Origin: Paguma larvata
Lineage: Eukaryota; Chordata; Mammalia; Carnivora; Viverridae
DNA length: 64,000 nt
Direction: 5' to 3'
NCBI GenBank assembly: GCA_030068075.1
Contig: CM057826.1
Span: 96,213,804-96,277,803 of the forward strand
Positions 10,524 through 22,938 of this stretch are shown here, one piece after another; the first letter of the stretch is position 1, and each line of letters begins with the position of its first letter. The notes below the pieces were generated by a model that had not been told where the DNA came from, did not search any database, and saw only the letters and a program-made list of their open reading frames with translations. Made by a program: the position numbers and the translations under genes.

Positions 10524-12369
10524 CTGAAATGTCACACATCAAAACCCACGGGCAGTTTCAGAGACATCGATTCCAAGATCCCGGTACCCTCACTGCCCCC
10601 AGTATAACAAATCCAACCAGCTTTCGAACGATCCATGCAAGCCATCTCCTGACAATAAGTATGTAAGATCATGTAAACGGATCCTTTAATAAAGCTACCT
10701 TTTTCCACCAAGAGAAGACGTCAGTTGAAAAGCTACTCACATATACTACAGACTTTAAAGATATTTATGTAACCAATGGAACTACTACTTTAAAATATAG
10801 TGTTTTACCTCAATATTCCATTCTTTTTTTAACTCAGAAATATGCCTCTTGCTTTAATGGGGTCATGTGTAGAAGAACAAATTAGCTGGCCGCCAACAGC
10901 TTATTAGGTGATTACAGCGGAAAACAGATACGATCTCCAGGGAGTCAGTGAGGTGTGGATGTTACAAACAAGTGGGATATTCCTAACACACTGGTCCAGT
11001 GTTATAAATCATTTTATCATGTGAATTAAAAAAGCATAAATTTCATCTTGTTCTATTCTTGAAAACACCCATAAACAAAGAAACGATACTCCCGAAACTA
11101 AATTCTTGAATATAAACTAATTTTCTGTTTTGTTTTGGCCAAGAACAACTGCACGCTTATAAGTTATATGTAGGCTTACGGTCAGTATCATAATATTCTG
11201 GATGGCTCATCGGGTCACGCAATTCCAACAGTAAAGGAGCCTCAGGGGGAAAATTCTAGTGCCTCCAAATAGGAGCTCACCTTGGCAGGTCGTCACATCC
11301 CCATAGACTGCTCCCAGATTCCTCACATCACAGAACGAGTTCTATGCCTCTTTCCTCCTCTTACGTGACCTCATTTTATTAACGAACGTTTGCTTCACAA
11401 AAATAGAATATACTTCCAATCCAATAAATGTTATCTCCATCATATGGAGCAAAAAAGAGATCCATTAAGAGCACCTATATTCTAAGATTCGGGGTATCTC
11501 CCCAAATTCTCGGCATGAATTACTAGCAGCAACTCCAGAATCTGCCAGAAAACAACTCCCCATGGTAACATGCCACTGAAGCAAATGGACTCTGAGCCTG
11601 AGCCAAAAATGATTGTTCTTAACTTTAAAAAAATGGAAGCTTCATCATATCCTCAGAATTTAGCTTACAGTCTACTTCTAATACCTTCATGAATAGATTT
11701 GTTAGACATGCAAACTTTTAAAGCACATAATATCTTCTGGTCCTGGAGACTGTAGAATGGTACCAGGCTACCCAAGATGAAATCAACCTCTTGAACTTTT
11801 ATCTAACACTGAACCATCAACAATGACTAAGTCAAAGAAAGTAGTCCTGCCTTGGCCTTTCCAGCCAAACAAGCAGGGTCATGTTAGAGCCAAGAAAAGG
11901 GCAATACCTTTTGGACTGGCTTTTTCCTCAGTTGGTGGTCACATGACCAAAGTAGGAAAAAAATAAACAAAAAGCTCTGGCTTCTATGCCAATATCCATT
12001 TATGCACCATAAAACCATAAATTGCATTGAGTTTCATAAGCCAAACAAGAAAAACCAGTCCATTAAGATACACCAGGTAATAATATTCTGATTATATTTA
12101 ATATTTATGTAGTACTATATAAATTTCAATGCCCTTTCCCATTTTTTAACACCTGGTAAGGCAAGGAAATCACCATACGTAAATCTCCCTTTCTTAAGAA
12201 TAATGACCAATCTGAACGATCGTAAATAAGAAACCATACGTCCCTCCTTCATTGACTATGTTGATATCATCACCAACATTGTAAACTTTATAGCTCCTCT
12301 ATATTATTATTTCTTTTACATTATTTCACTAAATCCTAATAAACACACAGTACCATAGGGTTTGTCTAT

Positions 12370-12420
12370 TATTGATTCAACAAAAATTTAAGGTGCCTGG
12401 CTGGCTCAGTTGATTCAACA
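12370..12420 (+). mobile_element. SINE head remnant between two copies of ttgattcaaca
   Basis: Only about 25 bases of a SINE head are present ('ggtgcctggctggctcagttg'). They lie between ttgattcaaca at about 12372-12382 and the same word at about 12410-12420. Either a SINE lost nearly all its length, or a very short 5'-only insertion was made. Confidence 0.6.
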
Positions 12421-12595
12421 ATTTATATTCTTTCAGTGAAGCATCGTATGCTGAAAATGTATCAGAAATACTACAGTAGGTACAAAGTTTCAGCCCTCAA
12501 GTGATACAGGATGGAGACCCAGGCAACAAATGATGGCTACATATAAAATTCTAAATATTGTTAATAATTTAATCACCATATTATAAATTAATCAC

Positions 12596-12778
12596 GGGGC
12601 ACCTGGGTGGCTCAGTCAGATAAGTGTCCGACTTTGGCTCACAGTTTGTGAGTTTGAACCCTGCATCAGGCTCTGTGCTGACAGCTCAGAGCCTGGAGAC
12701 TGCTTCAGATTCTGTGTCTCCCTCTTTCTCTGCCCCTCCCCCACTTGTACTCTGTCTGTCTCTCAAAAATAAATAAAT
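12596..12778 (+). mobile_element. Carnivore SINE, first unit of a head-to-tail dimer
   Basis: It starts 'ggggcacctgggtggctcagtcagataagtg', lacks the 'aggtcatgatctc' block, and ends 'ctctcaaaaataaataaatg'. The next SINE starts at once, with no target duplication between them. Confidence 0.92.
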
Positions 12779-12986
12779 GCAACTGGGTGGCTCAGTCGGT
12801 TTAGCATCTGACTTCGGCTCAGGTCATGATCTCGTGGTTCATGAGTTCGAGCCCCGCATTGGGCTGTGTGCTGTCAGCTCAGAACCTGGAGCCTCCTTCA
12901 GAGTCTTTATCTCCCTCTCTTTCTCTGCCCCTTCCCACTCTCTTTGTCTCTCAAAAATAAATAAACATTTTTTTAAAAACCTTCAA
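12779..12986 (+). mobile_element. Carnivore SINE, second unit of the dimer
   Basis: It starts 'caactgggtggctcagtcggtttagc', missing the first bases of the usual head, and ends in 'aaataaataaacattttttt'. A related word (aattaatcac before 12596, aaataatcac at about 12988-12998) flanks the whole pair, suggesting that both units share one target duplication. Confidence 0.92.
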
Positions 12987-13409
12987 AAAAATAATCACAA
13001 TCACAAAAGGCCCTAACAGAGATGGCATCTCTGAAGAAGTGCTGTTTATTTATTTTTATTATTATTTTTTAAGAAATTCTATTTAAGCTGAAACCTGAAA
13101 GATAAGTAGGGGTTAGACTAGTGTTTGCCAACTTTTCTCTTTATTATAGCTGTGAGCTTAAAAAAAAAAAAAAAAGCTGTGAGCTGTGAGCCTTTCAAGA
13201 CTTTTTCCCCAAATTCCTCCCATGAAACGTTGAGAACAAAAATACCTGTCTATCTGCTCACATACTCTGTACTTTACACATGAGAACTAATGGTAAAACA
13301 TAAGCCAACATTAGCTTGTGGTTTTGTTATTTCAATTTTTCCACAATATCTGGAACACTTTATAGAAACAGATCAAGAGAGAATCAATCTATCAAGCAGC
13401 CAGACTCAC

Positions 13410-13593
13410 TTGGAGAGGTCTTCAACCAGCTTGGAGTATCCGGCACGTAAAGCTAAGTCTAATGGTGTGGCACCTTCTTCGTTGGGCAAAGCCAAAGCCT
13501 GGACTCCCCCAGGGAGACACAAGAGGAAATGAGAGAGCTTAGGTAGGCCCCATCTCATAGTCAGGTGCAGAAGAGACTCTCTGCATAAAGATG
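13410..13593 (-). CDS. ARHGEF28: ARHGEF28 coding exon with ankyrin-like repeats (residues about 159-220)
   Basis: The 184-nt exon starts with the last two bases of a split codon and ends with two bases of the next. The peptide has RESLLHLTMRWGLPKLSHFL, then a PGGVQALALPNEEG linker, then ATPLDLALRAGYSKLVEDL. Both halves show the ankyrin pattern (LLHLAxxxG.., GATPLxLAxxxGYxxLVxxL), and the second is the better match. In the related AKAP13 and ARHGEF18/2 family only ARHGEF28 and AKAP13 carry such an N-terminal segment; the wording here is that of ARHGEF28. The acceptor is CCTTTTCAG; the donor is AA|GTGAGT. A MIR relic begins about 100 bases upstream. No inactivating change is seen. Confidence 0.96.
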
Positions 13594-13689
13594 CTGAAAA
13601 GGAAAACAGAGGATATTAGTTCCTCTATTAACAAACATTGCCTTATATGTTTTATCTGAGATGACCATGTACTTAGACATAATAAGAAG

Positions 13690-13860
13690 GTTAGAACTGG
13701 AAGGAACCATCAAAAGCATCTAGTCCAAACACCTCATTGTATAGATGTGGACAGGCCAAGTGATTTGTCCAAATTTACACAGCCAGTAGGTGCTGGAGGC
13801 AGTCTGTTCATCGCTGGTGCAGGGCTGCTTCCACCCACTACGGTACACACTCACGTCACT
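13690..13860 (+). repeat. MIR-like SINE relic
   Basis: The order 'cctcattgtatagatgtggacaggccaagtgatttgtccaaatttacacagccagtaggtgctggaggc' matches the MIR 3' half. It sits about 100 bases outside an ARHGEF28 exon. Confidence 0.55.
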
Positions 13861-15571
13861 TCCCTCATGTGCAGTAAGGTCATCCAGGAAAACAAGTGCT
13901 GGGAGCACACCTCCCTTTAGAAACACTCCAAGGTGCCCTTGAAGGAGAAGCCGCTACTTCAGAGGGGCAGGCTCTCAGAGGCCCCAGCTGTCAAGGAGCC
14001 CCCCCTTCCCACTCTTCACCCTCAGAGGTGCTCCGCCCCTGATGAGAAGCTGGGACAGAAATGGGTTTCCTGTGCCCAGAATACTTGAGACCATGATCTT
14101 TCCCAAACTTCACGGAGGCGCTTTCACCCATCTGCTAGATTTTTTCAGGGCTGACAAAGCCACTCTGGAGCTCTGCTTAAAAAAAAATCAGCCTGCGCCT
14201 TTTCATATGCCCCTTGACAGAGGGCTCTTGAGTGATCTGCGTATCCGAGTTTTCACTGTGGTGTTTGCTGCTTTACATTATGGTCGTTTCCTGTGTGTAT
14301 CATTGTACCGGCTGAGGAGTTGTTGCTTTTTTTTTTTTTAATCTCAACACCTAGCATAGTATCTGACAAAATGAAGTCATCCAATATTTGTGGATTTGAA
14401 GAGCAATTGTTAAAATCTCCATTATTTGCGTATGTTAAACTGCCTTATTTGTACAGAGTTTGTACACCTATGTTTCTATTGCAATACCCAGTGCCTGGAA
14501 TACAGATGGTTCATGATAAATATTATAGTGGAAATACGGAGAAGAGTAAATATGCTTACATTAAAAAAGAAAAAAGTAGGCCCACAAACTCCCTAGGCAT
14601 CAAGATGCCCCTTGAAATAAGCCTAGTCTCCACAAACTAAACCTGAAAGTCCTAACGATGTCTGTTAGAATAAGCATGCAGTAAGAAATTGAATTACATA
14701 TACCCTCAAGTTGAGTCATGTTACTGGCTGCAGTTCTAATAGGAAAGAGGTCCAGAGCACACTACATCATGCTGCAGAGAAAGGCCAGAAGGGGAGGGAC
14801 CTCCTATGTCTTCTACCCCAGTATAGTGATGACACATTTATATGCCCTAGAAATATATGCCCTAGGCAATATTCATGCCTATTGAATGAACGAATATAAG
14901 ACCAAGGGTGGCCCCTTCCCTGATGAGTGCCCATGAAAGTTAGCTTTTCATTTATGACTGCAGGTGCTACTTGGAGCATCTATCATCCTTAGTTCTGCCA
15001 CAAAAATAAGTGAACAAAAACTACATACTCTCATGGAGTCTTGATACTGAGGAGAGAAACTACCTACTTCTCCACACACTTTACAGTCTCCAGGCACTTG
15101 ATTTTACTTTTCCATTGTCTTCACTAACATAACCCCACTATGACTTTTTCCTGGGCAAATGACTGTGTTCACCATCCCTTCAAACCCCATCAACTGTTCT
15201 GTAAAAAAGCGTCAAGAAGCTTAAGCCCTGAACCCAATCTTTATTAAAACATCATCTTTATCTAGTCCTCATCCAACTCCCTTCCTTGCCTATCGCTGCT
15301 CCTCTGCCTTAGAAGACCATCGTTAAACCCATCTTCAAGTTCTCATGACATTCCAACCCTGCCCTCCCTATTGAAGAGGCTGGCAAGGCGCTGTAGAGGT
15401 ATTGCTCTGTCTTACCAGGGCAGGCAGTTAACCCAGCTTCTTTCCCCAACAGGCTGTGCAGATGCTACTTGGAGAGCCAGCATCCAACACCACCTGAATT
15501 TGAAACAATTAGAAGGAATACTCCACTACACAAAACCAGAAGAAAACTGCTTAGTTTTCTTTCTTAGTGGG

Positions 15572-15779
15572 GTTTTCCTTAATATTATTTATTTTGAGAG
15601 TGAGAAAGGGTGCTCACAAGCAGGGGCGGGGCAGAGAGAAGGAGAGACAGAATCCCAAGGAGGCTCTGTGCCATCAGTATAGAGCCCGATGCAGGGCTTG
15701 AACTCAAGAACTGTGAGATCATGACCTGAGCTGAGAACAAGAGTAGAACACCCCACCAACTGAGCCACCCCGGCGCCCC
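15572..15779 (-). mobile_element. Carnivore SINE
   Basis: Reverse-oriented copy from 'atattatttattttgagagtgag' to 'gagccaccccggcgcccc'. The middle lacks the 'ggctctgagctgtcagc' block ('aggctctgtgccatcag'), so it is a variant subfamily. Flanks share 'agtgg'. Confidence 0.88.
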
Positions 15780-15857
15780 TAGTGGTTTATATTATTTATC
15801 TAGATCAAGAATCTAAAGCCTTTTTTTTTAATGCTTTTTATTTTTTTCCAGTTGCAA

Positions 15858-16135
15858 TTCATTTTTTTTAATTTTATTCATTTATTTTTTTTTAATTTAC
15901 ATCCAAGTTAGTTAGCTTATAGTGCAAGAATGATTTCAGGAGTAGACTTCAGTAACTCATCCCCTATGCATAAGACCCAGTGCTCATCCCAACAAGAGTC
16001 TTCCCTAATGCCTTTTACCCATTTAGCCCATCCCCCCTCCCACAATCCCTACAGCGACCTTCAGTTTCTTCTCTGTATTTATTAAGAGTCTGCTTTTGTC
16101 CTCCTCCTTGTTTATTATTTTTTGCTTCCTCGTAA
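15858..16135 (-). mobile_element. L1 3' UTR fragment
   Basis: The plus strand reads 'tttacatccaagttagttagc.tatagtgcaa.gatttcagg', 'cccatcccccctcccacaa' and 'ttgtcctcctccttgttta', the complement of the carnivore L1 3' UTR. The same words recur at 35666-36238. It is preceded by a long poly-T, the complement of its A tail. No ORF2 coding part is left. Confidence 0.8.
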
Positions 16136-16699
16136 AGCTTCTATCTCAAATACGTAAATAAGCCCTCACAGCGAAAAGCACAACTTCACAGTACATTTGC
16201 TCCATCATCTGTCTGTGTGACACAGCACAGACCCCTGCCCCGTAAGAGGACAACTGAAATGTTAAAACATCTAACATCGAAGTGGGGCACCCCTGCCAGG
16301 CATCTGTTTAATACACTTGATACCTTCAAGAGGCGATTGAAGAACCTGTGTTTATTTTACCCTGGAAGTTTTTGACCTTCAAACTCATTTTATTAGCAAG
16401 TACTGTTTTCCTTCATAACAGACTCCCAACAAGGCGTGTTTGAGATTTCCATTCTTTTCCCCCTTCTTAAACATGAGGAAAAGACTGGTTAGGATCAAGT
16501 AATGAAACCAACACACATGCACAAGGACACTCCCAAATATGTATGTCAGCCTGACATCGTAACCAGTCACCCTAGGATGGAATTCCTAAGTTCCAGATCC
16601 CAATTTGAACCTGGTGAGAAATATCACATGGTTCTATGGGATACAATTTTCTTCCAAGAAAAAGAAGACCAAAAAGGAATATCTAAACCTTTTGCATTC

Positions 16700-16950
16700 C
16701 TTTTTTTTTTTTTTAATAAGCCACGTCTTTTTTTTTTTTTTTTTTAAGTCTATTTGTTTTAAGAGACCAAGAGAGCACGAGCAGGGGTAAGGGCAGAGAA
16801 AGAAGGGAGAGAGAATCCCAAGCAGGTTCTGCACTGTCATTGCAGGGCCCAACATGGGGCTCAATCTCAGGAACTGTGAGATTATTACCTTAACCTAAAC
16901 TAAATGTCCAATGCTTAACCGCTTAACCAACTGAGCCACTAAGTGTCCCT
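16700..16950 (-). mobile_element. Carnivore SINE with doubled poly-T tail complement
   Basis: The tail side shows two long T runs separated by 'aataagccacgtc'; the body follows to 'gagccactaagtgtccct'. The word gcattcc flanks both ends (about 16694-16700 and 16951-16957). It is diverged from the younger copies, with a CCCAACATGGGG middle. Confidence 0.85.
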
Positions 16951-16973
16951 GCATTCCCTTTTAAAATAAAATG

Positions 16974-17418
16974 GTAGATTTGGCTATTGTCCATTGACTG
17001 ACAAATGGATAAAGAAGATGTGGTATATATACACAATGGAATACTACATGGCAATGATAAAGAATGAAATCTGGCCATGTGTAGTGACATGGATGGAACT
17101 GGAAGGTACTATGCTAAGTGAAATAAGTCAGGCAGAGAAAGACAGATACCATATGTTTTCACGCAGAGGTGGATTTTGAGAGACTTAGCAGAAACCATGG
17201 GGGAGGGGAAGAGGAGAAAGGGGGAAAAAAGCCACAGAGAGGGAGGGAGACAAAACATAAGAGACTCTTAAATACTAAGAACAAACTGAGGGTTGATGGG
17301 GGATGGGGATATGGCAGGAAGGAGGGTGATGGGCACTGAGGAGGGCAGTTGTTGGGATGAGCACTGGGTATTGTATGGAAACAAATTTGACAATAAATTG
17401 TTAAAAAAAAAAAAAAAG
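16974..17418 (+). mobile_element. 5'-truncated L1 3' end with 12-bp target duplication
   Basis: About 430 bases cover the last ORF2 codons (the IWPCVVTWMELEG segment) and the 3' UTR, followed by a poly-A near 17402-17417. The duplication taaaataaaatg is identical at 16962-16973 and 17419-17430. This is a typical severely truncated L1 insertion. It lies directly beside the SINE ending at 16950. Confidence 0.93.
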
Positions 17419-18639
17419 TAAAATAAAATGATTGATGAAGTCACGTATGATGTCAATCATTTAAATGCAACTCCCTACACTGCCTGGGGGCAATGACACA
17501 CTCGCCCTTGAACCTGGGAAGAGGATCAGTGTATTCAATCTGGCTGACAGTGTGGGTGTGGGGAGAAGTTTCCTCCTCAGGGGCACTTTCCAAGACTGTT
17601 CTGCGAATCCAGCTCCCTACTCCCTCCTCAGGCTGCAAACTCACATCTAGTTCACAGGAGAGCACAGCGAACTTGTGGGACTGAACTGCTCACTGCTCAA
17701 ACTGACTTATCCTTCCTCCCTCCCAAACTCCTCACTTCCTGGGAAGGTGGGAAGGCAGGGGGAGAGAGGATCTTCTGATCTTTGAAGAAAACAAAGAAGA
17801 AGCTGACCAAAATGTTTCGAGAGAGAACTTTCTCATTCAGCATCAAAATTCAGAGCCTAGAATCGACAAAGGGCCTGAAATAGGAAACACTGTGACATAT
17901 ATAAATAATTCTGCTTGTTACAGAGTTTCAGGTTCTTAACAGCAGTCAGGAAAACAAGCTGTGAAAAGAGGCTATACAATTCGGCAGGCGCAGGGAGGAG
18001 GGTGTTCAAAATGGTTTTTTAACCAAATAAATATGCCTCTTCCTGTTTGGCTGGTGCCGGGAGTTGTGTGAACTAATGTTTCTAAAACAGAATTACTAGT
18101 AATTGTTCTAATGGCAAACAGTAGAAGATACGACCTGTCGCATCCTGGGAGCAAGATCACCAGACACAAAACAAGAAAGGAGCGGGCTGTGACATTCAAC
18201 CAGCATTTCCCATCGCGGCATCCAGGGAGGCTCGTCTGCCCCAGACAGAGGAGGAGGAACAAAGCCCAAGACTCTGGCTCTGCCGTACCTCAGTTTCTCT
18301 GCCTAGAAGATGAGGCTGTCACATCAAAGACGCAAGGTCCTGAGAGTGTTCCTCCTGACCCTGAGTGACCAGGGACCCAGCATCCATGAAACCCAGCATA
18401 CACCAAGGGACCTCCCAGAGTGCGTGAGCACCCGAGCAGGGACAGTGTGGCTGCTGCTACAGGAGAGTGACTTTACATACTGTTCAGTCCAAATCTGGGA
18501 CCATTATAGCTTGACAAGGTCCGTCTATGCCTGTACATTAGCAGAAAGTTCAGGTTGCAAGACTGAAAAATAAATGATTGAGCCCTCAGGAACTCACAGT
18601 CACTGCTACAGGAAATGTAGATTGCCATAAAACAATGGA

Positions 18640-18880
18640 GGCATCATCTATTAAATTTACAGAAGCTTATGTTGTATCTGACTGAGCAATTCCACTCCTA
18701 CATAATCAACCCCACTGAGGACTATGCTTTGTACCCACCAGCAAGCACACAAAAAGATGTAAAACTGTCAAAAATAGAAGTGATTTCAATGTCCATTAAC
18801 AATAGATTAAATTGTTTTACAATCACACTAGTATCGTAACAACTGAAAATTAGACTGATACAGAAAAAAACTAAGAAATA
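18640..18880 (+). repeat. Old L1 fragment
   Basis: The words 'gagcaattccactcctacataatcaacccc' and 'atagaagtgatttcaatgtccattaacaatagattaa' follow an old L1 ORF2 3' region in the plus orientation. It is diverged, with stops in every frame. Confidence 0.55.
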
Positions 18881-18881
18881 T

Positions 18882-19078
18882 AGGGGTGCCTGGGTGGCTC
18901 AGTTGGTTGAGGGTCTGGCTCTTGGTTTCAGTTCAGGTCATGATTCCAAGGTCCTGAGATTAAGCCCCACAACAGGTTCTGCCCTGAGCATAGGGACTCC
19001 TTAAGAGTCTCTCTCTCTCTTTCTCCCTCTGCCCCTGTCCTCCTTTGCATGCTCGCTCACTCTCATTTAAAAAAAAAA
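18882..19078 (+). mobile_element. Carnivore SINE
   Basis: Head 'ggggtgcctgggtggctcagttggttgaggg', middle 'tctgccctgagcatagggactcc', a CT tract and an A tail with an extra (A)n-GAAAG-(A)n stretch. Inserted at the end of the old L1 fragment. Confidence 0.9.
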
Positions 19079-19561
19079 ATGAAAGAAAAAAAACTAATAT
19101 AGTATTGGGGAAAAATCACAAAAGAATACACAGAATATATTTCACTTAACATGAAATTTTAAAAAGTGAAAACTAAGGCATACTTTTTAGGAATACATAA
19201 GTAGTAGAACTTCAAGGAAAAGCAAAAAAAGGATTCCTATACAAGTCAGCATTGTCTCTCTGGAAGAAAGAGGGTATCATGAATGGGACTTTGCTTCTTC
19301 TGGGGTCCGATGGCACCTGTATGTCTCTTCCCAACATATAAAGAGAGCTGTGTTTAAGACTCTCCCCGAGACAATTAAAAGAGAATTTCTGGTGGCGGGA
19401 CCCAAGCATTAACTTTTTTCTAAACATTCCCAAGTGAGTCTGATGCAATGTCAGAGTTAAGATGCATTTTCAGTAAGTAAATGGTTAACGAAATGCCAAA
19501 CTCTGCTTTCTTCTTACACCACTGTCTTCCCAATCATCTCTTAAGATCTACTGGCTAAGGG

Positions 19562-19888
19562 CAAAATAAGTCAGAGAAAGACAGATATCACAGGACTTCA
19601 CTCAAATGTGGAATATGAGAAATTTTACTGATGAACAAAGGGGAAGGGAAGGAAAAACAGGATAAAAACAGAGAGGGAGGCAAACCTTAAGAGACTCCTC
19701 AGTACAGAGAACAAACGGAGGGTTGATAGGAGGAGAGGGTGGCTAAATGGGTGACAGGCATTAAGGAGGGCGCTTTTCGGGATGAGCGCTGGATGTCAAA
19801 TGTAAGAGATGAATCACTGGGCTGTACTCCTGAAGCCAAGACTACACTATATGTTAATGAGAATAAAAAAAATAAATAATACATTTTT
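19562..19888 (+). mobile_element. L1 3' UTR fragment
   Basis: It covers 'aaaataagtcagagaaagacagatatca' through the purine-rich 3' UTR to 'gaataaaaaaaataaataata'. The flanks carry aagatctact and aagatctatt, an imperfect target duplication, so the copy is somewhat older than the one at 16974. Confidence 0.85.
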
Positions 19889-22479
19889 TAAAAGATCTAT
19901 TATCTAAAACATTTCACCACTAACAAAAAAAAAGTTTGTGACTGTCACAAGTTATTTTTATTCTATGATATTTGCTCCCAAACCAAGATATAGCCTTAAA
20001 CCTTATAAGCAAAATATTAAAGATAAATATGATGGGGACGATAATCTAGAAGCAAATATTTTTAAATATAATTTAATTCAAAAGTACTTTGGCTTTGTGG
20101 GACTTACTAATATTTTATAACTCATGAGTGGAGTCATTGAAATGTATTCAACACTGTAAGTTTATGAATAACAAATGGTATTTTTTTTAATTCACAAATA
20201 ACCAAATCATTACAATAAGTTGTACTCCCATTTCCAAAGCTACATATATACTTATGGAGTATAAGTATATACTCAATTTTTGCATCTAAGCCATTCAGTA
20301 GACAAACACTGAATGAAAGTAGTACTATATGTCAACCCTGTGGACGCAAAGAAGGACTTGGTCCCTTGTCTTTGAATAGCACACTGTCAACCCACTATCT
20401 GGCCCATGTAATCACTGCATGATGAGTTACAGGTCTAGGCTTAGACACAAAGAGTATGAATATAAATAAGGAAACATTTGGACCTATTAGGAAACCACTC
20501 TGCAGGATAATCAACCTCCATCATGTATCAGGATTTGAAAATTTACAGGTGTTTATACAATACTAAAATGATGAACAGAAAGTAAAGAGAATGAAAAACA
20601 ATACTGCCAAAAATTCTATGGAGCTTCGATGAGAATATCTGACATGAGCATCACACACAACCTCCCCCCTTTTTTTATTTCCAAGACTCTCAACGAAATG
20701 GGAGGAGAGATCACCTATTATGGTATCTTTCATTTCAGTGGTCTCACCAGGACTTTGGTGTATAAAGAAAAAATCAGCCTTCCATACATAAGATCAGAGG
20801 TTGTTGGGTCTAGGACAGGAACTGCAAATACAAACAAGTTCACAGGAGAGATAAGGACACAGAACATGCGAAAAGCACAATACCAACATGCCAGGCATGG
20901 CTGGGTCGTAAAGCCCAAGGCAGAAGGAGCGTAACAAGCACAAGGGTGGGTTTTAGCTTCCTGAAGTCTAGCTTTTGGCATCAGACATACAGGAGACACT
21001 GCAACACGAACACTGACTGAAAATCTGGGAGCACACCAATCACATAGTATCAGTCCATAAAATTCACGTTGCGATATGCAATACCAGAATGCACTTTGTG
21101 GAGTTTGCATCCCTTTCAGGTTGGTGACGCTTTATTCTACCTTGTGCATCTAGTACTAAAACAGTTGAAACATTAAAAAGTCCTTATCAGAACTTAAAGA
21201 TGGCCATCCAATTTCTGGCCCTCGCTATCCGGGGACACGTCCAGGCTGAATTATACAATGTGAGCATCAATATTCGACGTTAAGAATCCAGACACAACAG
21301 TGTATAGCACAAAGGTGGACACACAAAAGAATTGAAAAATCTGGATTTGAACACTGAGAGAGATGAAGCTCTGGACGGGCCACCTAATTTTCAAGTTTTA
21401 AGTTGCTTGATCTGGGGAAGCGAAGTGTCGCCTTCCCAGCCTACTAGCCAGGAGGGTCAGGGTGATGTAATGAAAATAACACGAGACACGGTTCTCAAGA
21501 ACTATGACAGGCAGTACTGGGGGGACTTACCGGTACTACACATTCGTCTGATCTTTTTCATACAAAAAGTACACCTGGCACTAGAGAGAGACATGATATA
21601 CTGCAAAACAGTTTTCCTCTGGTTATAATTGAAAAGCCTAAAAGAACCAGCCGTCTGCTTACGAGGGCACTATAATTGCATCTATGCAGGATGTGCCATT
21701 AAGACAAATGTGTTAGAGTCCCACGCCTTGGGCAGCAGACAGTCCTTAGGTACCATAAGCAACAATTATGTCATACCTCCTTTCCAGACTGTGCACTAGA
21801 TTTTTTCTTAATCATTTGTTAATATTTCTCCAAGCTCTTATTTGTGTTCTCCATTTATTCATTCATTTGACATTTGCTGACAGCCTACGACGCACTGCCA
21901 GGCACCCCTCCAACTGACCCTCCAAGAACCCTGTTCTGTTTGGGAGACAAATGAAAATACATTACCATCTAACTTCATTATTGGCAAGCAGAAAAAAAGT
22001 GTAGACTCATCAAATCTTGGCGATGGCCTTTTGAAATCTGCCCTGGGAGTCTGTAAGGAAGCACAACCAGGCAAGCTCTTGTCTACAGCTGGGCAGGGTC
22101 CACTCACTGCCCTCACACGCACTGGAAGCCAGAGCCCCGAGTGCACAGGGCTAGGCTGAGAAATATTTAACTCCACGGTTCTGAGTTACAACATCAGTAG
22201 GGAGACCTCATCCCATCTTTCAGCATGAGGGGCACTCTCCGAAAGGGATATTCTGCTGAGCAGAGAGGAGGAAGTTAGATGGGAGAAACCAAATAAGAAA
22301 CCAGGGCTTAAGGCGCTCCCTACCTGAGATGATGTTGAGAGTGGGGAGGTTGAAAAAGCTCGCTAGAAGTCCACGTGAGCAGCTGTTACATATGAGTGAA
22401 AGCAAAGAAATGAACCAGCACAAGCACCTTTTGTATTTCATGCTTGTTAGTTGCCAGCGACTGTAAGAATGTTACATTC

Positions 22480-22720
22480 CTTGTTTCCATCGAACATTTA
22501 TTATGTGACTTACATACATTATCTTATTTGATCCTGACAGCCATTGCACAAGGTATGGTCTATCATTATACTCATTTAATAGAAACAGAAACTGAAATTA
22601 AGTTTCATTTAATAGAAACTTGAGGTGTGACACCATCAAGCAATTGTCCAAGCTCAGATACTGAATGGAGCACTGGGATCTGAACCCAGACTTTTCCACC
22701 TCCAAAACTCAAATTCTTAA
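22480..22720 (+). repeat. MIR SINE relic
   Basis: The order 'catttattatgtgacttacatacattatcttatttgatcctgacagcc', 'caattgtccaagctcagatact' and 'gggatctgaacccagac' is a good MIR match in the plus orientation. An internal 'catttaatagaaac' is repeated near 22575 and 22606. Confidence 0.65.
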
Positions 22721-22887
22721 AGGCGAAGAAATGATTATGTAAAAGATGGCAAAAATGAGAAGGGCAGTAAAGATAGAACTTAAGTCAACAAAGCGAGAGT
22801 GAGGAAACCAAGCATAAAGAGCTAAGCCACACCAATCCTAAGGTCACAGGCCCATACCCCACTCTGCACATGTTGGCCAGATAGGTC

Positions 22888-22888
<1 letters not shown>

Positions 22889-22936
<48 letters not shown>
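22889..22936 (+). repeat. (AC)24 microsatellite
   Basis: An uninterrupted run of 24 AC units. Pure runs of this length are usually highly variable in carnivores, so this would make a good marker for the ARHGEF28 locus. Confidence 0.97.

Positions 22937-22938
<2 letters not shown>

Larger units (their letters stand above)
10524..13409 (-). other. ARHGEF28: ARHGEF28 intron between exons 13410-13593 and 10343-10523
   Basis: This 2.9 kb intron is repeat-free in 10530-12365 as far as I can see. It then holds a 3'-deleted SINE head (12398-12409), a head-to-tail SINE dimer (12596-12986) and a T-rich/A-rich stretch near 13040-13180. The donor is AA|GTGAGT and the acceptor TTTCAG. Confidence 0.9.

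Noticed and set aside
14042..14640. Two overlapping plus-strand frames of about 100 codons as a gene
   Set aside because: They cross a poly-T run and L2-like words, and no start context, splice site or protein similarity was seen.
22889..22936. Direct repeats as a CRISPR array or other prokaryotic system
   Set aside because: The repeats are microsatellites and SINEs; everything else in the window is vertebrate nuclear DNA.
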